Source: Arthrobacter sp. SLBN-83
Lineage (GTDB): Bacteria; Actinomycetota; Actinomycetes; Actinomycetales; Micrococcaceae
NCBI RefSeq assembly: GCF_006715285.1
Contig: NZ_VFMX01000001.1
Span: 1,178,001 to 1,242,000 of the forward strand
Direction: 5' to 3'
DNA: 64,000 bases
Under the pieces are notes generated by a model. The model was not told the DNA's origin and did no database searches. It worked only from the letters and a program-made list of their open reading frames with translations. Below are positions 49,777-57,682 of this stretch, piece after piece; the stretch's first letter is position 1, and the number at the start of each line of letters is the position of its first letter. The translations under genes and the position numbers were made by a program.

Positions 49777-50976
49777 GTGACGGTTGAAAGAGTGCCGGCG
49801 GGACTTGTTGGGGCGACGTCGCACGGGCACTTGCTGGAACTCATCCGCGCCGCGGATGGACTGTCCCGGCAGCAGCTCCTGTCCACTACCGGCATGTCCC
49901 GGGCCACGTTGTATGAACGCCTGGACACGCTCACCCGGCATGGCTACATCTACGAGGCCGAGCCCCTGGGTTCCACCGGCGGGCGTCCGTCACGGAAAAT
50001 CCGCTTCGAAGACAGGGGCAGGGTGGTCCTGGCACTCACCCTCGGCCAGACCCACGGAACAGTAAGCATTGCCGATACCGCAGGCCGGCAGTTGCGCTCC
50101 CTTACGAAACCCCTTGACGTCAGTGATCCTGCCGAGTCCGTGCTGAATCCGTTGATCCGGGAAGGGCAGGCACTGCTGGCCCAGGGGAAGAATGAGACGT
50201 TGCTCGGCATCGGCGTCAGCCTTCCGGCTCCCGTGGAGGCTGACACAGGGCACGTCCGGCACCCCACAACCCTCCCCGGCTGGGCAGAAGACTCCGTGGT
50301 GAAAGCAGTCAACGCATCCTGGAACCTGCCCCTCGTCGTCGAGAACGATGCCAGGGCGGCCGGCCTGGGTGAGCGCAGGAGTGATGCCGAGACCGTGGTC
50401 TACGTGAAAGTGGGCACCGGCATTGGCTGCGGCATCGTGGTTGAAGGCTCTATCCTGCGGGGCGCCCACGGCGCGGCGGGCGACATCGGGCATATCCGCA
50501 TGACCCCGGACGGACCGCTGTGCCGGTGCGGCCGCCGCGGCTGCCTCGCAGCCTACAGTTCCGGCAGGGCACTGAGCGAGCAGCTCAGCGGCCAGGGTTA
50601 CACAAACATGGCGGACATCCGTGCCGCCGCCGCTGCCGGCGACCCGGCCGTGCTCCGCGCCGTTGGGTCGGCAGCCGAAGTGCTGGGCAGCGCCCTGGCC
50701 GCGACGGTCACAACGCTCAACCCCGACCGGCTGGTCCTGGGAGGTGACCTGGGCTCCCTGGGCTTTTTCGCAGAGCAGGTGGGAGAGCGGGTCCTCGCCG
50801 ATGTGGTGGAACGGATCGGCGAAGGGCTGGCGGTGGAAACCGGGCATCCGGAAGACCAGGCTGCCTGTTCGGGGCTCGCTACCCTTGTCATGAGGAAGAT
50901 CTTCGCCCCGGCCGCTGTGGACCAGGTGTTTTCGCAAGAGGCTGTCCGCATGGCATCCGGCGCTGGCGGACGATAA
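49777..50976 (+). CDS. ROK family transcriptional regulator
   Basis: A 399-residue regulator with an N-terminal winged helix (GLSRQQLLSTTGMSRATLYERL) and a ROK domain: HPTTLPGW, VENDARAAGLGE, KVGTGIGCGIVV, GDIGHI and the zinc cluster CRCGRRGCLAAY. It starts with GTG 27 bases after the hydrolase stop, preceded by a purine-rich stretch, and is probably the last gene of that operon, giving autoregulation. It likely represses from the AAAC-N4-GTTT site near 44160 and responds to the imported glycoside or its sugar. Confidence 0.92.
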   Translation: MTVERVPAGLVGATSHGHLLELIRAADGLSRQQLLSTTGMSRATLYERLDTLTRHGYIYEAEPLGSTGGRPSRKIRFEDRGRVVLALTLGQTHGTVSIADTAGRQLRSLTKPLDVSDPAESVLNPLIREGQALLAQGKNETLLGIGVSLPAPVEADTGHVRHPTTLPGWAEDSVVKAVNASWNLPLVVENDARAAGLGERRSDAETVVYVKVGTGIGCGIVVEGSILRGAHGAAGDIGHIRMTPDGPLCRCGRRGCLAAYSSGRALSEQLSGQGYTNMADIRAAAAAGDPAVLRAVGSAAEVLGSALAATVTTLNPDRLVLGGDLGSLGFFAEQVGERVLADVVERIGEGLAVETGHPEDQAACSGLATLVMRKIFAPAAVDQVFSQEAVRMASGAGGR

Positions 50977-51010
50977 GACGGACATAACGACCAACCAGGG
51001 AGGTCCCCGC

Positions 51011-51757
51011 ATGGCACGCGTCTTCATCACCGGATCCACGGACGGTCTGGGCCGGGCCGCCGCAGCCTCGCTGCTCGAGACCGGCCACGAGGTGATCGTG
51101 CACGCCCGATCATCCCAGCGGCTCTCTGCGGTCCAGCACCTGCTGGACCGCGGGGCGCAGTGCGTCGTCGGGGACCTCGCCGTCCTGCAGGAGGTCCGGG
51201 AAATCGCGGACCAGGTCAACGGGATCGGCGGCATCGACGCCGTCATCCACAACGCCGGTGTCCTGAACGGCGCCGCGCTGCTGCCAGTGAACGTCGTGGC
51301 ACCTTACCTGCTGACCACCCTCATTCCCGGCCCCCACCGGCTCATTTACCTGAGCAGCGGCATGCACCGCGGCGGCGACACCGGCCTGGAGGGCCTGGAC
51401 TGGGCCGGGCGTACGACGACGGCCTCCTACTCCACCACGAAGCTTCAGGTCACTGCGCTGTCGGCAGCGGTGGCCCGGCTGGTGCCGAACGTCGCCAGTA
51501 ACGCGGTGGACCCTGGCTGGGTGCCCACGCGGATGGGCGGGCGTTCGGCCCCGGACAGCCTGGAACTGGGCCACCGCACGCAGGAATGGCTGGCCACCAG
51601 CGACGACCCGGCGGCGCAGTCCAGCGATGGCTACTGGTACCACCAGCGCCGGCAGACCCCGCACCCCGCCACCCAGGATCCCCGGTTCCAGGACGCCCTG
51701 CTCGCGCAGCTCGCGGAGCACACCGGTGTCACCCTGCCGGAATCGATTGCTCCGTAA
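51011..51757 (+). CDS. SDR family NAD(P)-dependent oxidoreductase
   Basis: A 248-residue short-chain dehydrogenase related to the retinol-dehydrogenase/WWOX-like group. It has VFITGSTDGLGRAAA (cofactor), VIHNAGVL, IYLSSGMHRGG and the catalytic YSTTK. The C-terminus is extended by WLATSDDPAAQSSDGYWYH, as in plant-type light-dependent-reductase-like SDRs. A ribosome site AGGGAGG precedes the ATG. The last codons and the stop lie inside repeat copy B. Substrate unknown. Confidence 0.88.
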   Translation: MARVFITGSTDGLGRAAAASLLETGHEVIVHARSSQRLSAVQHLLDRGAQCVVGDLAVLQEVREIADQVNGIGGIDAVIHNAGVLNGAALLPVNVVAPYLLTTLIPGPHRLIYLSSGMHRGGDTGLEGLDWAGRTTTASYSTTKLQVTALSAAVARLVPNVASNAVDPGWVPTRMGGRSAPDSLELGHRTQEWLATSDDPAAQSSDGYWYHQRRQTPHPATQDPRFQDALLAQLAEHTGVTLPESIAP

Positions 51758-51803
51758 TTGCCGTTTTGACGCGCGAAAAGGGTGCCGGTGGGGAGCAGAG
51801 GAT
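51742..51803. repeat. Hairpin element, copy B, degenerate and overlapping a stop codon
   Basis: Starting ATCGATTGCTCCGT at 51742, this stretch matches the reverse complement of copy A at 24 of the first 27 positions and continues with a recognisable GAAAAGGG and GGAGCAGAGGAT at the far end. It supplies the last four codons and the TAA of the SDR gene and fills the gap to the convergent ribokinase gene. Confidence 0.65.
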
Positions 51804-51809
51804 GGGGAA

Positions 51810-52772
51810 CTAGGAGGTACGGAGGCGGCGTTCGACGTCGGCCGCTTCCGGATAGGCCGCCTGCGTGCCTTTGCGGGTTGTCGCCAGAGCCGCGGCAACG
51901 GAGGCGAACGCAGCGGCATCCGCGAGGGCATCGCCCGCTGCCAGCCGGACGGCAACCGCTCCAGTGAAGGCATCACCGGCTCCGGTAGTGTCCACGGCGT
52001 GCACAGTGGTGGGTTGGACAAAAGCCACCCGGGAGCCGGCAGAAGCCAGCGAGTCCAGCACCACCGAACCGTTCGCACCAAGCGTCACCAGGACCTGCTG
52101 GACCCCGTGGCCGGCGAACCGTTCCCGCACCGCGTCCCACTCAGAGGCAGCAGCGCCGGCACCGGGAACCGAAGACCCCAGGAACAGTGCGGCCTCGTGC
52201 GCATTGACCAGCAGGATGTCCGCCAACCCGGCCAGGGCCGACGGGATCTCCGCGTGAGGCGAGAGGTTCAGCAGGACCTGCGCGCCGGCGTCGTGCCCTG
52301 CCTGCGCGGCCGCCAGCACGGTGTCCATGCTGACTTCCAGGCAGAGGCTCACCACGGCGGCCCCTTCCAGGACGTCCGCGGCATCCGCCACGTCTTTCGG
52401 CGACAGCGTGCCGTTGGCACCGGCCGAGATAATGATGTTGTTCTCGCCGCGGGCATCCACGGCAATCACGGCAACACCGGTGGGCTCGGCCGACGTCCGC
52501 ACGTGCCCCACATCCACGCCGGCCCCCGCCACGGACGCCTCAAGCATGGCGCCGTTGGCGTCCTCCCCCACGGCACCCACCAAGCTGACGTGCCCGCCCA
52601 AGCGCGCCGCGGCAACGGCCTGGTTGGCGCTCTTGCCGCCGGGGTTCACCACGAAGCCGTTGCCGTGCACTGTCTCACCGGGCTTCGGCAGGCGCTCACA
52701 GTAGATGGTGAGGTCGGCGTTGAGGGAGCCGACGACGACGATCCGGCCGTCGCCGGAAGCCTCCGCACTCAC
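51810..52772 (-). CDS. rbsK: Ribokinase
   Basis: A 320-residue PfkB-family kinase. Motifs are VVGSLNADLTIYCERLPKPG at the start, NPGGKSANQAVAAARLG (sugar site), LVNAHEAALFLG and the ATP-site DTTGAGDAFTGAV with the catalytic Asp. NPGGKSANQAVAA is the ribokinase signature. It phosphorylates ribose released by the nucleoside hydrolase encoded two genes upstream. Its ATG overlaps the MFS stop by four bases, so the three genes form one operon. Confidence 0.93.
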   Translation of the reverse strand: MSAEASGDGRIVVVGSLNADLTIYCERLPKPGETVHGNGFVVNPGGKSANQAVAAARLGGHVSLVGAVGEDANGAMLEASVAGAGVDVGHVRTSAEPTGVAVIAVDARGENNIIISAGANGTLSPKDVADAADVLEGAAVVSLCLEVSMDTVLAAAQAGHDAGAQVLLNLSPHAEIPSALAGLADILLVNAHEAALFLGSSVPGAGAAASEWDAVRERFAGHGVQQVLVTLGANGSVVLDSLASAGSRVAFVQPTTVHAVDTTGAGDAFTGAVAVRLAAGDALADAAAFASVAAALATTRKGTQAAYPEAADVERRLRTS

Positions 52773-54199
52773 GCGGCCACCTCTGCTTCAACCGGCTTGG
52801 GGATCAGCAGGGACGCGGCGAACGCGGCCACGGTGAGCGCCAGGCCCACCACCACCACGGTCAGGTACGACGCCGTCGCATCGCCGAGTGCCGACGTCGC
52901 CACCAGCACGGCGGGCAGGATCAGGAAGCTCAGGCCAGCGCCCAGGTTGAAGGCGCCGGCGTTCATGCCGGGCAGGAAACCGGGGTTGCCGGCGGGCGAG
53001 AGGACGACGCCGAGTCCGTTGAGCATGATGTTGACCGTACCGGCGTACATGATGCCCAGCAAGACCGTGCCGGCGATCATCATCGGCAGGCTGTGCAGGC
53101 CAAGGAAAGCGATGACGGCGAGCGCGGCAATGCTGCCCAGCAGGCCGATCCGCAGCACCTTGGTGTAGCCGAGGACCGGTGCGAGCTTGCCGCTAAGGGG
53201 TCCCACCACCCAGCCGAGCAGGGCGTACGGGGTCAGGATGATCAGCGACATCTCGGTAGGACCGACACCGAACCCCGGCGAGGCGGCCTGCACGTAGGCG
53301 GGGACAATGCCGTTGATGACGGCGAAGATGCCGGTCATGGTCAGCGTGGTGGTGAGCAGCGGCGCCCAGGTGGCGCGCTGCCGCAGGTGCACGGTCTCCA
53401 CCATGGGCTGGGCGGCGCGCTGTTCGGTGCGCCAGAAGGCGAAGAACGCGACCGCGGCCACGAGCACCAGTGCCAGGCTCAGGACCAGCACGCCTGGGTT
53501 AAATCCGCCCACCAGCTTGGCGGCTTCATTGAGGGCGGTCAGCAGGGCGCCGACGGCCACCACGATGAAGAAGACGCCAAGCCAGTCCATGCGGGTTCCA
53601 GCGGCAGGCTTGCTTTCGGCGGCCAGGAACATGATGAGGGCTGTCGCCGCGGCGGCGAGGACCACCATGAGCCAGAAGATGCTGCGGAAGCCGTAGTGCT
53701 CGGCGAAGTAGCCGCCCACGAAGGAGTCCACGCCGGCCACGCCGCCGTTGACTGCAGTAATAAGGCCCATCAGAGTGCCGTACTTGCGCGGGTTGCTGAC
53801 GGCGGAGCGCAGCATGATGAGGCAGAGCGGGACGGTGGGTCCGCTGACGCCCTGGATGATGCGGCCCACGAAGAGCCACGTGATGTCGGGGGCGACGGCG
53901 GCGATCACGGAGCCCACGGCCATGAGCACCATCATGCCCACCAGCACCTTCTTACGGCCCACGATGTCGCTCAAGCGGGGCAGGAACAGGGAGAACAGCG
54001 CGGCGGCGGTGAAGAACCAGGTCTGCGAGAGGCCGATCAGGGCCTGGTCCGCCTTGAGTTCCTGGCCCATGGTCACCAGGGCGGGGCTGAGCATGGAGGC
54101 ATTGAGCTGGAACGCCACGCAGGCGGCAAGCAGGGCGGTCATGAGGGCGGCAACGTTGCCGCGGCCGGTCTTGGTTTCAGTCAGGGTTGCGGTCGTCAT
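52769..54199 (-). CDS. MFS transporter, DHA2-like, probable nucleoside importer
   Basis: A 476-residue membrane protein with 12-14 hydrophobic helices. The loop 2-3 signature is FLPRLSDIVGRKKVLVG. Its sequence looks like the DHA2 drug-exporter branch, but its position between a nucleoside hydrolase and a ribokinase argues for nucleoside or ribose transport. It starts directly after the hydrolase stop (TAAATG) and overlaps the ribokinase start. Direction of transport cannot be read from the sequence. Confidence 0.88.
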   Translation of the reverse strand: MTTATLTETKTGRGNVAALMTALLAACVAFQLNASMLSPALVTMGQELKADQALIGLSQTWFFTAAALFSLFLPRLSDIVGRKKVLVGMMVLMAVGSVIAAVAPDITWLFVGRIIQGVSGPTVPLCLIMLRSAVSNPRKYGTLMGLITAVNGGVAGVDSFVGGYFAEHYGFRSIFWLMVVLAAAATALIMFLAAESKPAAGTRMDWLGVFFIVVAVGALLTALNEAAKLVGGFNPGVLVLSLALVLVAAVAFFAFWRTEQRAAQPMVETVHLRQRATWAPLLTTTLTMTGIFAVINGIVPAYVQAASPGFGVGPTEMSLIILTPYALLGWVVGPLSGKLAPVLGYTKVLRIGLLGSIAALAVIAFLGLHSLPMMIAGTVLLGIMYAGTVNIMLNGLGVVLSPAGNPGFLPGMNAGAFNLGAGLSFLILPAVLVATSALGDATASYLTVVVVGLALTVAAFAASLLIPKPVEAEVAA

Positions 54200-55315
54200 T
54201 TACTTGACCCCTCCGGCGGTGAGGTGGGCACCTTCCGGGCGTACGACGTCGGCCGCGCCGCCTTGGGCGCGGTCTGCACCTTGGTGCCTGCCGCCGTCGT
54301 CCGCGTTGCCCGTGCTGTTTGCGTCTCCGGCTCCCGGCTCACCGATGCGGACCAGCGCGTCGGTGACGAGGTCCCAGAACCGTGCGTGGTCAAGGTCCAC
54401 GGCCACGCTGGTGTGGCAGTCGGCCGGTGCGGGAGCGCGGAAGTCCGCGACGGTCATGCCCAGGGTGAGCGTGCCCGTCAGTTCGATGTTGACGGGGACC
54501 TTGCGGGTGCTGACGATGCTGGGGTCGATCACGTAGGCCACGGCGCAGGGATCGTGGACGGGCGGGAAGTCGAAGCCCTGGGCGTCCTTGTAGGTGTGGG
54601 CGAAGAAGTCCATCAGCTCGGTGACGAACTTTGCGGGCCCGGTGCCGATCGCTGCGATCTTTTCAACGACGTCCGGGGTGGCCAGGGCCTGGTGGGTGAG
54701 GTCCAGGCCCACCATGACCACGGGCCACTTCCCGTTGAAGACGATGTGCGCGGCCTCGGGGTCGATGATGATGTTGAACTCGGCCACGGCGCTCCAGTTG
54801 CCCACGTGGTAGCCGCCGCCCATGAGGACAACTTCCTTGACGCGTTCCACGATGCGCGGTTCCTTGCGGGCGGCCATGGCGATGTTGGTCAGGCCGGCGG
54901 TGGGGACGAGCGTAACGGTGCCGGGCTCGTGCGCCATGACGGTGTCGATGATGAGGTCGACGGCGTGCCGCGGGTCCAGCTCGATGGTGGACTGGGGCAG
55001 GGCGGGGCCGTCCATGCCGGAATCGCCGTGGATGTCCGGCGCGGTTTCGATGCTGCGGACCAGGGGGCGGGGGCAGCCGGCGGCGAAGGGGACGCCGGTG
55101 ATGCCGGCGATGGTCCCGACGGCCAGGGCGTTGCGGGTGACTTTTTCGAGGGTCTGGTTGCCCACCACCGTGGTGACGGCCAGCAGTTCGATGTTCGGGT
55201 TGCCGTGCGCGAGCAGGAGGGCGACGGCGTCATCGTGGCCGGGGTCGCAGTCCAGGATGATCTTCCTGGGCTCTTGCTGGTTCGCTTGCGGGTTTGGTTC
55301 CACGATGTTCTCCAC
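54200..55315 (-). CDS. Nucleoside hydrolase with polar C-terminal tail
   Basis: A 371-residue inosine-uridine-type nucleoside hydrolase that releases ribose and base. The Ca2+-binding motif is ILDCDPGHDDAVALLLA, followed by TTVVGNQTLEKVTRNAL, VLMGGGYHVGN, AEFNIIIDPEAA and HDPCAVAYV. The catalytic domain ends near residue 325; the remaining ~45 residues are Gly/Ala/Asp-rich (GAGDANSTGNADDGG) and are not usual in the family. It is the first gene of the operon and its promoter region carries two LacI-type operators. Confidence 0.92.
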   Translation of the reverse strand: MENIVEPNPQANQQEPRKIILDCDPGHDDAVALLLAHGNPNIELLAVTTVVGNQTLEKVTRNALAVGTIAGITGVPFAAGCPRPLVRSIETAPDIHGDSGMDGPALPQSTIELDPRHAVDLIIDTVMAHEPGTVTLVPTAGLTNIAMAARKEPRIVERVKEVVLMGGGYHVGNWSAVAEFNIIIDPEAAHIVFNGKWPVVMVGLDLTHQALATPDVVEKIAAIGTGPAKFVTELMDFFAHTYKDAQGFDFPPVHDPCAVAYVIDPSIVSTRKVPVNIELTGTLTLGMTVADFRAPAPADCHTSVAVDLDHARFWDLVTDALVRIGEPGAGDANSTGNADDGGRHQGADRAQGGAADVVRPEGAHLTAGGVK

Positions 55316-55389
55316 GTCATTGGGGCCTGCCTCGCGGCAGGGGTTTTCTGTCTTCCGGGAGCGATCATGGCAGGGTTTTGTGGTCTACG

Positions 55390-55401
55390 TCAAACGCTTA
55401 A
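55390..55401. promoter_or_regulatory. LacI-type operator O1
   Basis: TCAAACGCTTAA fits TNAANCGNTTNA, the LacI-family operator core. It sits in the 167-base region between the divergent nucleoside operon and the LacI gene, inside the longer repeat ACGTCAAACGCTT. Confidence 0.75.
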
Positions 55402-55424
55402 CGTGCGGACTGCATTGTCCCACG

Positions 55425-55436
55425 TCAAACGCTTGA
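55425..55436. promoter_or_regulatory. LacI-type operator O2
   Basis: TCAAACGCTTGA, a nearly perfect palindrome, repeats O1 with its centre 35 bases away. Both copies are preceded by ACG. The pair suits cooperative binding by the LacI protein at 55483 and control of both divergent transcripts. Confidence 0.78.
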
Positions 55437-55482
55437 TGCCTTGCCCTTACTGGTGGCGCCACGCGGCGGCTAGGATCGGAGT

Positions 55483-56529
55483 ATGGATTCCGGGGAACAG
55501 GTGCAGCAGCGGTCGCGGCCGCGGCGGGTGACGGCGGCGATGGTCGCCGCACGGGCCGGGGTGTCCGTGGCCACGGTATCCCTGGTGGCCAACGGCAAGA
55601 CGGCGGGCCGCGTTTCCGAGGACAACATTTCCCGGGTGCGGGACGCCATCGCCGAGCTGGGCTACGTGGTGGACGGGATCGGCAGCTCACTGGCCAAAGG
55701 CGTCAGCTCCATCGTGATCCTGGTGGCCCCGGACATCTCCAACCCGTTCTTCGCCAAGGTGATCGGCGGGGTACGCGAATCCCTGGGACCCAGTTACCAG
55801 CTCCTGCTCTCCGTCACGGATTCGGGCGAGTTTCCCAAGGCCGACGACGTCCGAAAGCTCATGTCCCTTCGTCCCGCCGGGCTCTTGGTGGACGCACCGA
55901 ACGCCGGCTTCCTGGCCGACCTCTCGGTGGCCGGCCCGCTGGTCCTGCTGGACGCGCCCGGCCTGGAATCCGTCGCGCCGGCCGTCAATCTCGACGTCGC
56001 CCAGGGCGCAAGGGAGCTGGCCGCCCACCTCGCCGACGCGGGTCACCGGCGCGTTGCCTACCTGGACAGCGTCACCGGAACCGAAACCTTCACCATCCGC
56101 CGGGAGGCGTTCCTGGCCGAGGCCGCAGCGCGGGGCATGTCGGTGGATGCGGACCACATGCCCGCCACCACCATCGACGTCGGTGAGGCCGCGGCCGCCT
56201 TCGCCGCAGCATGGCCGGACTGGCAGCGTGAGGGGGTGACCGCCGTCGTCTGCGCCACTGATACGCACGCCTATGGCGTCTTGCAGGAAGCACGTGTGGC
56301 CGGGGTGCGGATCCCTGGGGAGCTGGCAGTAGCCGGATTCGACGACCTGCCGTACTCCGCCACCAGCAGCCCGGGCCTGACCAGCGTTCACCTGCCGGCG
56401 GCGCTGCTGGGCCTTAAAGCCGGGGAGCAGCTGCGCCGGCTGATGGAGGGCCAGGCGCTGGAGCAGGAGGAACTGACGCTGGAGAGCTCCCTGGTGGTGC
56501 GCGGGTCCACGTCGCCCGCCGAAACGTAG
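55483..56529 (+). CDS. LacI family transcriptional repressor
   Basis: A 348-residue repressor. The helix-turn-helix is VAARAGVSVATVSLVANGK with the hinge VVDGIGSSLAKG, and the periplasmic-binding-protein-like ligand domain follows (IVILVAPDISNPFFAKVIGG through GELAVAGFDDLPYS). It is divergent from the nucleoside hydrolase-MFS-ribokinase operon and two matching operators lie between them, so it most likely represses that operon and responds to a nucleoside or ribose. GGAG precedes the ATG. Confidence 0.93.
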   Translation: MDSGEQVQQRSRPRRVTAAMVAARAGVSVATVSLVANGKTAGRVSEDNISRVRDAIAELGYVVDGIGSSLAKGVSSIVILVAPDISNPFFAKVIGGVRESLGPSYQLLLSVTDSGEFPKADDVRKLMSLRPAGLLVDAPNAGFLADLSVAGPLVLLDAPGLESVAPAVNLDVAQGARELAAHLADAGHRRVAYLDSVTGTETFTIRREAFLAEAAARGMSVDADHMPATTIDVGEAAAAFAAAWPDWQREGVTAVVCATDTHAYGVLQEARVAGVRIPGELAVAGFDDLPYSATSSPGLTSVHLPAALLGLKAGEQLRRLMEGQALEQEELTLESSLVVRGSTSPAET

Positions 56530-56575
56530 GGAGTCCCAAAGGCTCCGTGTCCGACCCCGGCCTTAAGCTGGGGTT

Positions 56576-57682
56576 ATGCCGAGTAACTGGGAAAGCCTGG
56601 ACGCCCCGCTGCGCGAGTCCGTGCAGCACAACGTGGAGATCTACGAGCGCGTCCGGCCTGCCCTGAAGCTTGTCACCCGCGATGTCCTGTTGACCCTGCG
56701 GGGCATGCTGAAGGACAGCGAAGTCACGCCGCTGTTCGTCACCGGACGCACCAAGACGGTGGAGTCCTTCAAGGAAAAGATTTCCCGGACCGAGGAACCG
56801 CTGGAACCGGGCGGGCGGCGGCTGCTGAAGTTCCCGGACCCGTTCCGCACCCTGAATGACATGGTGGGCATCCGCGTCATCACCAAACTGCCGGCGGAGA
56901 ATGCCGTGGTGGCCAACATCATCAAGCGGCAGCGGCAGGTGTTCGATTGCCGCGGGGACCGCGAGAAGGACATTGGCTCCATCGAGTCCGGCACCTATGG
57001 CTACTCCAGCCGGCACCTGATCCTGCGGAGCATCCAGAATGAGGCCGTCAAGGAGTACCAGCAGGTTTTCAACCCGGACGTACAACCCAACGGCAGCTAC
57101 TTTTTCGAGTGCCAGATCCGCACTATCTTTGCCCATGCTTGGAGCGAGATCGAGCACGACATCCGGTTCAAGGCCGAGGACCCGCGTGCCTGGACACCGC
57201 ACTTCGACCGCCAGTTCACGGCTACTGCCGCCATGCTGGAAACGGTGGAAACGGCCTTCGCGGACCTGCACGAACGCTATGAGGAAGTCCGCAGCTACTG
57301 GGACATGGACGGCGAAGGAGCCGCCCCACTCACTCCCAACCGGATCCGGGACGTCTGGCGCACCCTTCTCCCCCACGTGGACCGAAAGGTGGATGACGAC
57401 TGGGGCTGGGCCGCCGAACTGCTCGCCGCGCACGGGCTCAACCAGACCATGCAGCTGGCCGGGCTGCTGAACGCCAACCGCATCACCGAGGTCCGCAAGG
57501 CCCTGGACCACCGCTACTCCCCTGGCCCCGACCGCCTCCTGGACGACCTCCTGCTGTGGCAGTACGGCACCAGCCATGTGGACCTCACCGCAGAAGCGCC
57601 CGACGTCGTCCCGCACCCCCGGCGCGACAGCCTCCTGCGGCGGCTGAGGCAGATCGAGCGGTACCGGATGACGAACAAGTAA
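56576..57682 (+). CDS. RelA/SpoT-domain nucleotide pyrophosphokinase-like protein (single-domain synthetase)
   Basis: A 368-residue protein with a RelA_SpoT nucleotidyltransferase domain at residues ~30-205 and a helical C-terminal part. Synthetase motifs can be seen: GRTKTVESFKEKI (basic substrate loop), DMVGIRVIT, the GYSSRHLI strand (GYxSxH) and ECQIRTIFAHAWSEIEHD (catalytic Glu and the RT...H stretch). No HD hydrolase, TGS or ACT domain is present. Such small alarmone synthetases make (p)ppGpp or pppApp, or modify tRNA as toxins. It lies alone; the next gene starts right after its stop. Confidence 0.85.
   Translation: MPSNWESLDAPLRESVQHNVEIYERVRPALKLVTRDVLLTLRGMLKDSEVTPLFVTGRTKTVESFKEKISRTEEPLEPGGRRLLKFPDPFRTLNDMVGIRVITKLPAENAVVANIIKRQRQVFDCRGDREKDIGSIESGTYGYSSRHLILRSIQNEAVKEYQQVFNPDVQPNGSYFFECQIRTIFAHAWSEIEHDIRFKAEDPRAWTPHFDRQFTATAAMLETVETAFADLHERYEEVRSYWDMDGEGAAPLTPNRIRDVWRTLLPHVDRKVDDDWGWAAELLAAHGLNQTMQLAGLLNANRITEVRKALDHRYSPGPDRLLDDLLLWQYGTSHVDLTAEAPDVVPHPRRDSLLRRLRQIERYRMTNK

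Noticed and set aside
52769..54199. Assignment as a drug exporter from DHA2-like sequence
   Set aside because: Operon context with nucleoside hydrolase, ribokinase and a shared repressor makes nucleoside transport more likely; kept as an unproven inference.
53093..55531. An 812-codon open frame on the plus strand
   Set aside because: It lies antisense to the MFS and nucleoside hydrolase genes and has the Gly/His/Arg-rich composition expected of a shadow frame in high-GC DNA.
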